Shown here in pieces: positions 35,570 to 47,684 of a stretch of DNA of 64,000 bases. This DNA comes from Antedon bifida (taxonomy: Eukaryota > Echinodermata > Crinoidea > Comatulida > Antedonidae), in the NCBI GenBank assembly GCA_963402885.1, contig OY727094.1, forward strand, positions 21,392,501-21,456,500, written 5' to 3'. Both the position numbers and the translations under genes were made by a program. How positions within the stretch are numbered: position 1 is the first letter of the stretch; each line of letters begins with the position of its first letter. The notes below the pieces were generated by a model. It searched no databases. It saw only the letters and a list, made by a program, of their open reading frames with translations, and had not been told where the DNA came from.

Positions 35570-36082
35570 CAAATCCGTCTTCCCTAAATCAACTGTCCCG
35601 ATCATATGATAAATCCCGCCGTATCGGTGGAATCCCAAACAAAAAAATCCCGTTCATTCAGAAATTGCGCTAAAAATCTCGGTTAACCGACGGGTCGAGC
35701 ACAAGCAAAATCCAGCCTATCCCATACTAGTCCCATAAATCCCGCCGTGGCGACGGGATCCCGAACAAATCCCGTTCATTCAGAATTTGCGCTAAAAATC
35801 CCGGTTGACCGACGGGAGCTACAAACAAAAATCCCACATATCCCAAATTAACTGTCCCGATAATAATGATAAATCCCGTCGTGGCGGCGGGATCCCGAAA
35901 AAGAATCCCGCTCATCCAGAATTTGCGCTTAAAATCCCGACAACCCGCCGGGATCCCGAAAAAATCACGATTATCCCGAAATTACGATCCCGATCCCGAT
36001 GATAAATCCCACCGGGATTCGGAGATCCCGACGGGATTCGGAGATCCCGACGGGATCCCGACGGGATCCCGTCGGGATCCCG
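35570..36082. repeat. Right subterminal GGGATCCCG repeats
   Basis: AATCCCG / CGGGATCCCG words dense up to the terminus. A longer unit with ATCCCGTTCATTCAGAA and TTGCGCTAAAAATC repeats about every 120-137 bp. The longer unit differs from that of the left end; only the GGGATCCC core is shared. Confidence 0.8.
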
Positions 36083-36100
36083 TTTTTATTTTTTATGGGG
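36072..36100 (-). repeat. Right terminal inverted repeat
   Basis: Read on the minus strand: CCCCATAAAAAATAAAAACG then GGATCCCG, followed outside by the TTA duplication at 36,101-36,103. Confidence 0.8.
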
Positions 36101-39100
36101 TTATTTGCTAATATTTTTACCCTTGATCTGAAGTTTACGTGTAGTGAATTTCATTATTATGTGATAATGAATTATGGAGATATGATTGATAATGTGATTT
36201 CGCAAAATGGCGTATAAATGTCGTCACGGATGAGTGATCACGCTGGAAAGCTTATTAGGATTAAGTTATATTATTTGAAAGATATTCTGAAATTTTTGTA
36301 ATCATTGACATTAAACTTTTTGAGATAATTGTTACACAAAATAGTGTACAGAAACAATAAAAAGAAAAAAAAAAAAAATAACTAGAATTTAATTCGTCAC
36401 TTTGACGAATTATAGGTGATCATTTTTATCATTTTATTGACATTAATATTTTTTAAACATGCACGTATTTTAAAATACAATCAGAAAATGTTGATGTATG
36501 CCATCCTATTATACGGTTATACTATAGTGCTGTGCCTATTATATGCCATATACATTATGTACAGTATATACTGTATATCTATATACAGTGTAGCATTGGT
36601 GAAATTACGGACACACATCATGTTCTAATTTTTCGGCACTGATGACATTATCAAAATAAACTTGTGGATTACAATATCGAAAGATAATGAATTGAGCAAT
36701 AAAATATAACAATTGGAAGAAAATTTGGCACGTAGAAGGGCGGTGCGCGCTCTTTAAAAATTGTATAACTTTGACGAAAGAGATGAAAAAACTACTTTTT
36801 AACTTCAACTGGCCATATGATAACGTCACAACATCCGATAGGCTTAATTTCTATAATAATTCATATCTACATTTCACCAGCTCTCATAATAAGTTATAAA
36901 CATCAAGGTCAACTTTAATTCAGAAGAGCTGTAAGGTATTCAAGTATACCTTGTAGGTGAAATTACGTAACCACCGTTATTTAAATTTTAAGACGTGATG
37001 ACATCATCCAAATGAAAATATTGGCAACTCATAAGTAACATAATTGGTTGAGGTAGAATATATTAAAAATTTAAAGAAAATCGATCACAGATAAGCGAGT
37101 TGCGCTCTGTTGAATATGGTGGTCCATTACAAAATGGGAAAAAACCCTATTTTAAAAATTAATGTGGCCAAATGATGACGTCATACCATTTTGTACGTCT
37201 AATGTGTATATACATTTATATCTACAACTCATTGGCTTCCAGAATAAGTTAAAAAAATTGGGGGTCATCGTGCATTCTGAAGAGTTATATTAATTTTAAA
37301 AAGGCCTTATTTTTTACCATTTTTAGCACTTTTGTACAATTAATGTGCGCATTTTGTCATTTTTAACCTGCTCGTATAGCGTTATTTTAAGTCGGAACAG
37401 ACTCAAATTTGGTGAATGTACTAAGGATGGTGAGTAGAATACGATTTGTAAAAAAAATTCATATTTTTTACGCATTTTAAGAATTGCGCACGCAAAAACG
37501 CATTTTTGCGCAGTAATTTTTTGAAACACGCAAATGGCCTAACTCATGCTCTAAATTGATCAATACTTAATTTGGAGCTTTTTAAATTTTTAACGCGCAA
37601 TTTCACGTGCATGACCTTGAAAAATGTAAGTTTTTATTTGTTAATATTTTTATCCTTCACCTGAAGTTTACGTATAGTGAATTTTATTGATATGTGATAA
37701 AGAGTTATGGAGATATGATTGATAGTGTGATTTCACAAAATCGCGTATTAATGACGTCACGGTTGAGTGATCACGCTGAAAAGCTTATTATGGCTAAGTT
37801 AAAGTATTTGAAAGACATTGTGAAATTTTTGTGATCATTGTTATTCAACTTTTTGAGATAATTGCTAAACAAAAGTGTACAGAAAGAAGAATAACTAGAA
37901 TTTAATTCGTCACTTTGACGAATTATAGGTGATCATTTTTATAATTTTATTGACATTAATATTTTTTAAACATGCACGTATTTTAAAATACAATCAGAAA
38001 ATGTTGATGTATGCCATCCTATTATACGGTTATACTATAGTGCTGTGCCTATTATATGCCATATACATTATGTACAGTATATACTGTATATCTATATACT
38101 GTGTAGCATTGGTGAAATCACGGGACACATATCATGTTCTAATTTTTTGGTATGATGGAATTATCAAAATAAATTCGAAGATGGCAATTTCGAAAGAACA
38201 TGAATTGAGCAAATAAATATAAGAATTGGAAGAGAATTTGGCACGTAGAAGCGCTGTGCGCGCTCTTTAAAAATTGTATAACTTTGACGAAAGAGATGAA
38301 AAAACTACTTTTTAACTTCAACTGGCCATATGATAACGTCACAACATCCGATAGGCTTAATTTTTATAATAATTCATATCTAAATTTCACCAGCTCTCAT
38401 AATAAGTTATAAACATCAAGGTCAACTTTAATTCAGAAGAGCTGTAAGGTATTCAAGTATACCTTGTAGGTGAAATTACGTAACCACCGTTATTTAAATT
38501 TTAAGACGTGATGACATCATCCAAATGAAAATATTGGCAACTCCTAAGTAACATAATTGGTTGAGGTAGAATATATTAAAAATTTAAAGAAAATCGATCA
38601 CAGATAAGCGAGTTGCGCTCTGTTGAATATGGTGGTCCATTACAAAAGGGGAAAAAACGTTATTTTAAAAATTAATGTGGCCAAATGATGACGTCATACC
38701 ATTTTGTACGTCTAATGTGTATATACATTTATATCTACAACTCATTGGCTTCCAGAATAAGTTAAACAAATTGGGGGTCATCGTGCATTCTGAAGAGTTA
38801 TTTTCATTTTTAAAAAGACATATTTTTTACCATTTTTAGCACTTTTGTGAAATTAATGTGCGCATTTTGTCTTTTTTAACGTGCTCGTATACCGTTATTT
38901 TAAGTCGGAATGGACTCAAGATCGGTGAATGTACTAAGAATTGTGAGTAGAATGTGATTTATACATCAAATTTCATTTTTTACGCCTTCTAAGAATCGCG
39001 TACGCAAAAACGTGTTTTTGCGCAGTAATTTTTTGAAACACGCAAATGGCCTAATTCATGCTCTAAATTGATCAAAACTTAATTTTAAGCTTTTTAAAAT

Positions 39101-39403
39101 CTTTGCGCGCGATTTCACGTGCATGACCTTGAGATGCGCAAGTTTTTATTTGTTAATATTTTTTACCTTAACCTGAAATTTACGTGTAGTGGATTTCATA
39201 AATATGTGATAATGAATTATGGACATATGATTGATAATGTGATTTCACAAAATGGCGTATACGTGACGTCACGGATGAGTGATCACGCTGAAAAGCTTAT
39301 TATGGCTAAGTTAAAGTATTTGAAAGACATTGTGAAATTTTTGTGATCATTGTTATTCAACTTTTTGAGATAATTGTTAAACAAAAAGTGTACAGAAAGA
39401 AGA

Positions 39404-39521
39404 ATAATAATAATATTTTGTACAATAACAATAGGTGATCATTTTATTCTAAATGATCACCTAATAATAATATTTTGTACAATAACAATAGGTGATCATT
39501 TTATTCTAAATGATCACCTAA
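39404..39521. repeat. Paired hairpin linker between array units 3 and 4
   Basis: A word of about 55 bp is present twice in tandem. Each carries TAGGTGATCATTT / AAATGATCACCTA arms around a short centre. The TAGGTGATCATTT word is also the start of every array unit just after the terminal hairpin. Similar pairs occur at 42,546-42,674 and 44,185-44,313. Confidence 0.8.
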
Positions 39522-42500
39522 CTAGAATTTAATTCGTCACTTTGACGAATTATAGGTGATCATTTTTATAATTTTATTGACATTAATATTTTTTAAACAT
39601 GCACGTATTTTAAAATACAATCAGAAAATGTTGATGTATGCCATCCTATTATACGGTTATACTATAGTGCTGTGCCTATTATATGCCATATACATTATGT
39701 ACAGTATATACTGTATATCTATATACTGTGTAGCATTGGTGAAATCACGGGACACATATCATGTTCTAATTTTTTGGTATGATGGAATTATCAAAATAAA
39801 TTCGAAGATGGCAATTTCGAAAGAACATGAATTGAGCAAATAAATATAAGAATTGGAAGAGAATTTGGCACGTAGAAGCGCTGTGCGCGCTCTTTAAAAA
39901 TTGTATAACTTTGACGAAAGAGATGAAAAAACTACTTTTTAACTTCAACTGGCCATATGATAACGTCACAACATCCGATAGGCTTAATTTTTATAATAAT
40001 TCATATCTAAATTTCACCAGCTCTCATAATAAGTTATAAACATCAAGGTCAACTTTAATTCAGAAGAGCTGTAAGGTATTCAAGTATACCTTGTAGGTGA
40101 AATTACGTAACCACCGTTATTTAAATTTTAAGACGTGATGACATCATCCAAATGAAAATATTGGCAACTCCTAAGTAACATAATTGGTTGAGGTAGAATA
40201 TATTAAAAATTTAAAGAAAATCGATCACAGATAAGCGAGTTGCGCTCTGTTGAATATGGTGGTCCATTACAAAAGGGGAAAAAACGTTATTTTAAAAATT
40301 AATGTGGCCAAATGATGACGTCATACCATTTTGTACGTCTAATGTGTATATACATTTATATCTACAACTCATTGGCTTCCAGAATAAGTTAAACAAATTG
40401 GGGGTCATCGTGCATTCTGAAGAGTTATTTTCATTTTAAAAAAGACATATTTTTTACCATTTTTAGCACTTTTGTGAAATTAATGTGCGCATTTTGTCTT
40501 TTTTAACGTGCTCGTATACCGTTATTTTAAGTCGGAATGGACTCAAGATCGGTGAATGTACTAAGAATTGTGAGTAGAATGTGATTTATACATCAAATTT
40601 CATTTTTTACGCCTTCTAAGAATCGCGTACGCAAAAACGTGTTTTTGCGCAGTAATTTTTTGAAACACGCAAATGGCCTAATTCATGCTCTAAATTGATC
40701 AAAACTTAATTTTAAGCTTTTTAAAATCTTTGCGCGCGATTTCACGTGCATGACCTTGAGATGCGCAAGTTTTTATTTGTTAATATTTTTTACCTTAACC
40801 TGAAATTTACGTGTAGTGGATTTCATAAATATGTGATAATGAATTATGGACATATGATTGATAATGTGATTTCACAAAATGGCGTATACGTGACGTCACG
40901 GATGAGTGATCACGCTGAAAAGCTTATTATGGCTAAGTTAAAGTATTTGAAAGACATTGTGAAATTTTTGTGATCATTGTTATTCAACTTTTTGAGATAA
41001 TTGTTAAACAAAAAGTGTACAGAAAGAAGAATAACTAGAATTTAATTCGTCACTTTGACGAATTATAGGTGATCATTTTTATCATTTTATTGACATTAAT
41101 ATTTTTTAAACATGCACGTATGTTAACATACAATCGGAAAATGTTGATGTATGCCATCCTATTATACGCTATAGTACTGAGTTGTGCCTATTATATGCCA
41201 TATATATACATTATGTACAGTATATACTGTATATCTATATACAGTGTAGCATTAGTGAAACTACGAACACACATCATGTTCTAATTTTTTGGCACTGATG
41301 ACATTATCAAAATAAACTTGTGGATAACAATATCGAAAGATAAAGAATTGAGCAATGAAATATAACAATTGGAAGAAAATTTGGCACGTAGAAGCGCGGT
41401 GCGCGCTCTTTAAAATTTGTATAACTTTGACGAAAGAGATGAAAAAATTGCTTTTTAATTTAAACTGGCCATATGATAACGTCACAAGATCCGATAGGCC
41501 TAATTTTTATATTAATTCATATCTACATTTAACCAGCTCTCATAATAAGTTATAAACATCAAGGTCAACTTTAATTCAGAAGAGCTGTAAGGTATCCAAA
41601 TATACGTTGTAGGTGAAATTATGTAACCACAGTTAATCAAATTTTAAGACATGATGACGTCATCAAAATGAAAATATTGGCAACTCATGAGTAACATAAT
41701 TGGTTGAGGTAGAATATATTAAAAATTTAAAGAAAATCGATCACAGATAAGCGAGTTGCGCTCTGTTGAATATGGTGGTCCATTACAAAAGGGGAAAAAA
41801 CCCTATTTTAAAAATTCATGTGGCCAAATGATGACGTCATACCATTTTGTACGTCTAATGTGTATATACATTTATATCTACAACTCATTGGCTTCCAGAA
41901 TAAGTTAAAAAAATTGGGGGTCATCGTGCATTCTGAAGAGTTATATTAATTTTAAAAAGGCCTTATTTTTTACTATTTTTAGCACTTTTCTACAATTAAT
42001 GTGCGCATTTTGTCATTTTTAACCTGCTCGTATAGCGTTATTTTAAGTCGGAACAGACTCAAATTTGGTGAATGTACTAAGGATGGTGAGTAGAATACGA
42101 TTTGTAAAAAAAATTCATATTTTTTACGCACTTTAAGAATTGCGCACGCAAAAACGCATTTTTGCGCAGTAATTTTTTGAAACACGCAAATGGCCTAACT
42201 CATGCTCTAAATTGATCAAAACTTAATTTGGAGCTTTTTAAATTTTTAACGCGCAATTTCACGTGCATGACCTTGAAAAATGTAAGTTTTTATTTGTTAA
42301 TATTTTTATCCTTCACCTGAAGTTTACGTATAGTGAATTTTATTGATATGTGATAAAGAGTTATGGAGATATGATTGATAGTGTGATTTCACAAAATCGC
42401 GTATTAATGACGTCACGGTTGAGTGATCACGCTGAAAAGCTTATTATGGCTAAGTTAAAGTATTTGAAAGACATTGTGAAATTTTTGTGATCATTGTTAT

Positions 42501-42545
42501 TCAACTTTTTGAGATAATTGCTAAACAAAAGTGTACAGAAAGAAT

Positions 42546-42674
42546 AATAATAATAACAATAATAAAGATTTTGTACAATAACAATAGGTGATCATTTTAT
42601 TCTAAATGATCACCTAATAATAATATTTTGTACAATAACAATAGGTGATCATTTTATTCTAAATGATCACCTAA
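42546..42674. repeat. Paired hairpin linker between array units 5 and 6
   Basis: Same two-copy hairpin word as at 39,404-39,521, with a slightly longer AAT/AAC-rich lead. Confidence 0.8.
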
Positions 42675-44184
42675 CTAGAATTTAATTCGTCACTTTGACG
42701 AATTATAGGTGATCATTTTTATAATTTTAATGACATTAATATTTTTTAAACATGCACGTATGTTAACATACGATCGGAAAATGTTGATGTATGCCATCCT
42801 ATTATACGGTTATACTATAGTGCTGTGCCTATTATATGCCATATACATTATGTACAGTATATACTGTATATCTATATACAGTGTAGCATTTGTGAAATTA
42901 CGGACACACATCATGTTCTAATTTTTCGGCACTGATGACATTATCAAAATAAACTTGTGGATAACAATATCGAAGGATAATGAATTGAGCAATAAAATAT
43001 AACAATTGGAAGAAAATTTGGCACGTAGAAGGGCGGTGCGCGCTCTTTAAAAATTGTATAACTTTGACGAAAGAGATGAAAAAACTACTTTTTAACTTCA
43101 ACTGGCCATATGATAACGTCACAACATCCGATAGGCTTAATTTTTATAATAATTCATATCTAAATTTCACCAGCTCTCATAATAAGTTATAAACATCAAG
43201 GTCAACTTTAATTCAGAAGAGCTGTAAGGTATTCAAGTATACCTTGTAGGTGAAATTACGTAACTACCGTTATTTAAATTTTAAGACGTGATGACATCAT
43301 CCAAATGAAAATATTGGCAACTCATAAGTAAAATAATTGGTTGAGGTAGAATATATTAAAAATTTAAAGAAAATCGATCACAGATAAGCGAGTTGCGCTC
43401 TGCTGAATATGGTGGTCCATTACAAAAGGGGAAAAAACCCTATTTTAAAAATTCATGTGGCCAAATGATGACGTCATACCATTTTGTACGTCTAATGTGT
43501 ATATACATTTATATCTACAACTCATTGGCTTCCAGAATAAGTTAAAAAAATTTGAGGTCATCGTGCATTCTGAAGAGTTATATTAATTTTAAAAAGGCCT
43601 TATTTTTTACTATTTTTAGCACTTTTGTACAATTAATGTGCGCATTTTGTCATTTTTAACCTGCTCGTATAGCGTTATTTTAAGTCGGAACAGACTCAAA
43701 TTTGGTGAATGTACTAAGGATGGTGAGTAGAATACGATTTGTAAAAAAAATTCATATTTTTTACGCATTTTAAGAATTGCGCACGCAAAAACGCATTTTT
43801 GCGCAGTAATTTTTTGAAACACGCAAATGGCCTAACTCATGCTCTAAATTGATCAAAACTTAATTTGGAGCTTTTTAAATTTTTAACGCGCAATTTCACG
43901 TGCATGACCTTGAAAAATGTAAGTTTTTATTTGTTAATATTTTTATCCTTCACCTGAAGTTTACGTATAGTGAATTTTATTGATATGTGATAAAGAGTTA
44001 TGGAGATATGATTGATAGTGTGATTTCACAAAATCGCGTATACGTGACGTCACGGATGAGTGATCACGCTGAAAAGCTTATTATGGCTAAGTTAAAGTAT
44101 TTGAAAGACATTGTGAAATTTTTGTGATCATTGTTATTCAACTTTTTGAGATAATTGTTAAACAAAAAGTGTACAGAAAGAAGA

Positions 44185-44313
44185 ATAATAACAATAATAA
44201 TAAAGATTTTGTACAATAACAATAGGTGATCATTTTATTCTAAATGATCACCTAATAATAAAGATTTTATACAATAACAATAGGTGATCATTTTATTCTA
44301 AATGATCACCTAA
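44185..44313. repeat. Paired hairpin linker closing the array
   Basis: Same two-copy hairpin word; no further unit follows, so the array ends here. Confidence 0.8.
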
Positions 44314-45715
44314 AAAGTGAAAAGCAAAATATTATCAAACCGGAATATACAATATCATATAGGAATATCAATGACGAGATACTTTCTTAGTTTATTTAGG
44401 TTATATGTATTATCATGCATATAAGCTCTTGATTCTGTCACAATCTTTATTTATTTCTTTATTTATTCTTTCATTAGCAATATTTCGTCAATTATCTTGA
44501 TATCGGTTTCATCTAGCTAAGTCAATTTTTCAGAGTATATTCCTTATGGCCAGGAATCGATGTGGTTATGTTTTCACGATGCGCAATCAAAAATTACGCG
44601 GTCTACGCGCGATTTAACGAAATCACGTTTGTAATCATATCTTCACAAGCATGAATCACAATTAAACAAAATTTGGTACTCATAAATGTCAGGTCATATT
44701 TATTTTCGGTGAAATTAGAGTACGTTTCAGGCAATTTTAAGCGTTTAAAAAATTACCATGAGTGCGCGTTAAATGTTAGTGCGCACTTTTTTTGTCCGAT
44801 TTCTGTTGTACAACCATTCTTTAATAATATCATCATATTTTATTCACTTTTCAACGCGAAATTGCGTTATACGAGCACGTCAAAGGTGACAGGCTACGCA
44901 CATGTAAGTAAACAAAAGGGTGAAAATATGCTAAATTTTAAAATTAATATAGATCATCAGAATGCTCAGGAACACCTATTTTTTATTTTATTTTCTTGAA
45001 GTGTATCTATCATATGTATGATTTATTATGAAATTAAGAGAACAAAAGTTGATTAAGTTAGCATTAATTGCATATTAAATTTAAAAAAATTAATTTCGAC
45101 AATCAAACAAATTATGACATTTTCTTAGGTCGAAATAACAAACTTAACATTAATTTTCTTCCCTAAAATGTTTATATATTAAAGTTAAAAGTATATAGTT
45201 TGACAGTGCATCATTTTTAAAAATTTTTAAAGATGTCATCATAGTAAAAAATTATAATTCATTGCGGTATGTAATAATCTATTTGCACCAAAGTGGTTAC
45301 TGCATTGTAAATACATGGAAGAATCTTTCTACAACTTTTAGTCACTTGTGTATGGCTCGGTTTTCTGTGCTCGTGTCTATAGCATTCAAGGTATCGAGAT
45401 CGAGTCTCACCTTGGGCAACGAAACGAAATAAGTTTTTTTTTATTATCCGTATTGTTTGTTCAATTTTATTTCTTAGTGTATATATAGATTATACACATG
45501 ATTTATAATGAAATCTAGATAAAAAGTAAGTAATGTCTTTATTATTATGTAACAAATGGTTTATGACATTATACGCAGAGGGATCTTTGATGGGATTGTG
45601 ATACCGGCTATTGTATTTGCATTAGCAAGATCCTATCATATATTATAAATAATTAAAGACAATCAATATATCTTTTAAAAATCATTTATCTTTATTTAAA
45701 TCAATGCATATAACC
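44314..45715. other. Non-coding spacer
   Basis: No gene seen. A 108-codon open stretch at 44,673-44,999 has no recognisable domain, and its 3' half contains words (ACGAGCACGT, TGTGCGCA-like) seen in the Helitron-like units, so it is probably repeat-derived. Confidence 0.45.
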
Positions 45716-45748
45716 TATAATTCGTCATAGTGACGAATTAAATCTAGT
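45716..45748 (+). repeat. Isolated Helitron-like 3' end in plus orientation
   Basis: A hairpin with AATTCGTCA / TGACGAATT arms followed by AAATCTAG and then T, the mirror image of the array unit starts. The body upstream is too diverged to delimit. Confidence 0.6.
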
Positions 45749-47100
45749 TATAAAAATAGATTGATTATTAATGAATTTTAAATTGGCCTTAATATTGTTC
45801 CTTCGTGTTTAATCGTACTGGGTGTAGACTAAGAGTACCATCAAGGTTACGGACAGCACGGTACCGACTGTCGTTTGTCCCACAATGCATATTTAAATAT
45901 AATAACAACAAACACAAATAGTTGTATTTTCAAACACCTGGGAACGCCTGATTGCATTTATCCTTTGTACATATTTTATTGTTCTGTGTATTTTACTTCG
46001 TGTTTTAACATTTTACTGATTTTATTCTATTTTTTACATTATGTTGCCATGAGAAAAACCAATTTCAAATCTTTTGTTGATGAACTATTTGACAATAAAG
46101 TTATCTTGTATCTTGTACCAAAATAAAATTATCGGTGGATTAGTATAATTTAGGGTATTTTCTTCCTCAAACTAGTAAAAAAGAATTGAATTTGTGACAT
46201 TATCCATTTGGATTTTTGGCACACTTTGAATGGATTCTGGCCCACTGTGGGTCGTAGGCACCTTTATGATTTGTCAGGTTTCAAATCCACCATTTTTTTC
46301 ACAAGACACACCTGGTAGATTACCTTGTTTCTATAACATTAATGAATTTGCTTACAAGATTAACGAATCCTTGAAAGTGCTAATAGCAAATTCCTTTAAC
46401 CCTTTCACTGCGCAGTATTAAGCCTGTTTTTATGTCGACGTAACGTTACGGCGAGTTGGGTTGAATTTTCAAATTGTTAAAGTTGAAAATAAATAATGAT
46501 AACAATGATCAAGCCGGCCCGCTAATATTTACACTTTTTATAGTGTTATAGTGTTGCTGGGACACGCGGAAGTGTTGCAAAACCAAGGCCGGTCATGCGC
46601 AGTGAAAATTGTAAAAGTTATGGGTTTTGATGCTTTAACCCAGCCTAGGATATGCTTTCACTAATAATAACTTAATCCTGGCTTACACTAAAGACAAAAA
46701 TTAAATTAAATTGTTTTAATATTATTATAATTTAGTTGTAAAAATTCAAGAATTGTCAGCGTGTATCTATTTTTTCACAAACCGTAATTTGTGAACCATT
46801 CGATTGGTCAGTTTTAACGATCGTAATGTTAAAGTTAATTTTTACCCCCTTTCCTGTAAAATCATTGAATCTAGTCAGCTCAACGCAACAATTTGTGTAT
46901 GTGACATCATGGCGGCCATGTTGAATTTCATTTTTTACCAAATCAAGGATAAAAACTGCTTTTCAATAAGAAATTCTTACAAAATAGCAATGTATAATGA
47001 CAAGGGTACGTATAAAAATGAAAATATCAAGGTTTATAAAAAATGACACACAAAATCGTAGAAATAACGAAAGTTTACTTTGATAAAAAACTAATATAGA
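45749..47100. other. No gene recognised
   Basis: Open stretches of 60-83 codons have no domain, no splice context and no similarity between them. Confidence 0.4.
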
Positions 47101-47113
47101 ACCAGTGAGGTAA

Positions 47114-47540
47114 AGCCGAAGGCTAGAGGGCGTACTCCAGACTAAAAAGCGATTCCAACAGGAGGGGAACCAACAAGATTGCGGCCGTAAATAATAATCT
47201 AATATAATACATTAAGACAACATAATTACAACACATATTCTTGTCAAAGCACAGTGAAGTTTTTATAAAATTAAATATAATTATTGTTAATCGCAATAGC
47301 ATGAATAATGTCTTGGTAATCTAGCATTTTTTGTATACGAGGATCATATAGAATGCGTTCCAGTTATATGCTTAACGCACTGCGTTGTGTATCGTTCTCA
47401 CCAACACAGGCGTAGTAGTGCGTACTGCGTAGGGCATATCTGATTGGTCAATTGCAGCCGCCATCTTGTTGGTTCCCTCTCCATGGAGAATCACTTTTTG
47501 AACTGCTATAACATTGTTCATTGCGATCTAGCCTTCGGCT
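47114..47540. mobile_element. Fold-back or MITE-like element
   Basis: The ends AGCCGAAGGCTAGA and TCTAGCCTTCGGCT are perfect inverted repeats. A second inner inverted pair (GGGAACCAACAAGAT near 47,165 and ATCTTGTTGGTTCCC near 47,463) shows an extended but eroded terminal repeat. No protein is encoded. Confidence 0.65.
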
Positions 47541-47684
47541 ATATAAAATCTTTGTATAGAATTGAAACTGAAATCAATATTCCAAGTCGGTATTAAAAAC
47601 TATAGAGGGCCCATGTTTTACTGGAAACTATTTTTAATGAATTGAAAATATATTCAAGTTTATCTAAAACATATAGGGTGCTGT

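Larger units (their letters stand above)
22775..36100 (+). mobile_element. Complete 13.3-kb CACTA/EnSpm-like transposon with two genes
   Basis: The left end is CCCCACTAAAAAAATC followed by ACCGGGATCCCGG. The right end is CGGGATCCCG, TTTTTATTTTTTATGGGG. Together they form an imperfect terminal inverted repeat of about 28 bp. TTA flanks both sides (22,772-22,774 and 36,101-36,103). The intact site is visible in neighbouring repeat units as a single TTTTTATTTGTTAAT, so the 3-bp duplication is supported by comparison. Inside are GC-rich subterminal repeats, a BEN-like gene on the minus strand and a Transposase_21-type gene on the plus strand, transcribed divergently. A 3-bp duplication, CACTA within the left terminus, subterminal repeats and this transposase class all fit CACTA/EnSpm. 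Both genes can be read without stops, so the element is young or still functional. Confidence 0.88.
21526..44313 (-). repeat. Six tandem Helitron-like units of about 1.5 kb
   Basis: Units begin with CTAG at 21,526, 36,382, 37,895, 39,522, 41,035 and 42,675. Spacings are 1513, 1627, 1513 and 1640 bp, with a last unit of about 1513. The first unit is split by the transposon at 22,775-36,100 and measures about 1,527 bp without it. Each unit starts CTAG, AATTTAATT, then a hairpin with perfect AATTCGTCA / TGACGAATT arms, and ends GTGTACAGAAAGAAGA. Read on the minus strand this gives 5' TCTTCTTTCTGTACAC ... hairpin ... CTAG 3', the layout of Helitron termini (5' TC, subterminal 3' hairpin, CTRR). 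No Rep/helicase is encoded, so the units would be non-autonomous. The small open frames repeated in each unit have no domain similarity and look like repeat shadows. Confidence 0.75.

Noticed and set aside
36416-43122. Recurring small membrane-like open frames and their opposite-strand partners in each array unit
   Set aside because: They recur only because the DNA is tandemly repeated. They overlap on both strands, are extremely AT-driven and show no domain.
44673-44999. 108-codon open frame as a gene
   Set aside because: No domain, start context or splice evidence, and part of it shares words with the Helitron-like repeat.
45355-45435. tRNA-like or SINE head (CGAGATCGAGTCTCACC)
   Set aside because: Only a weak B-box-like word; no A box or stems that pair convincingly.
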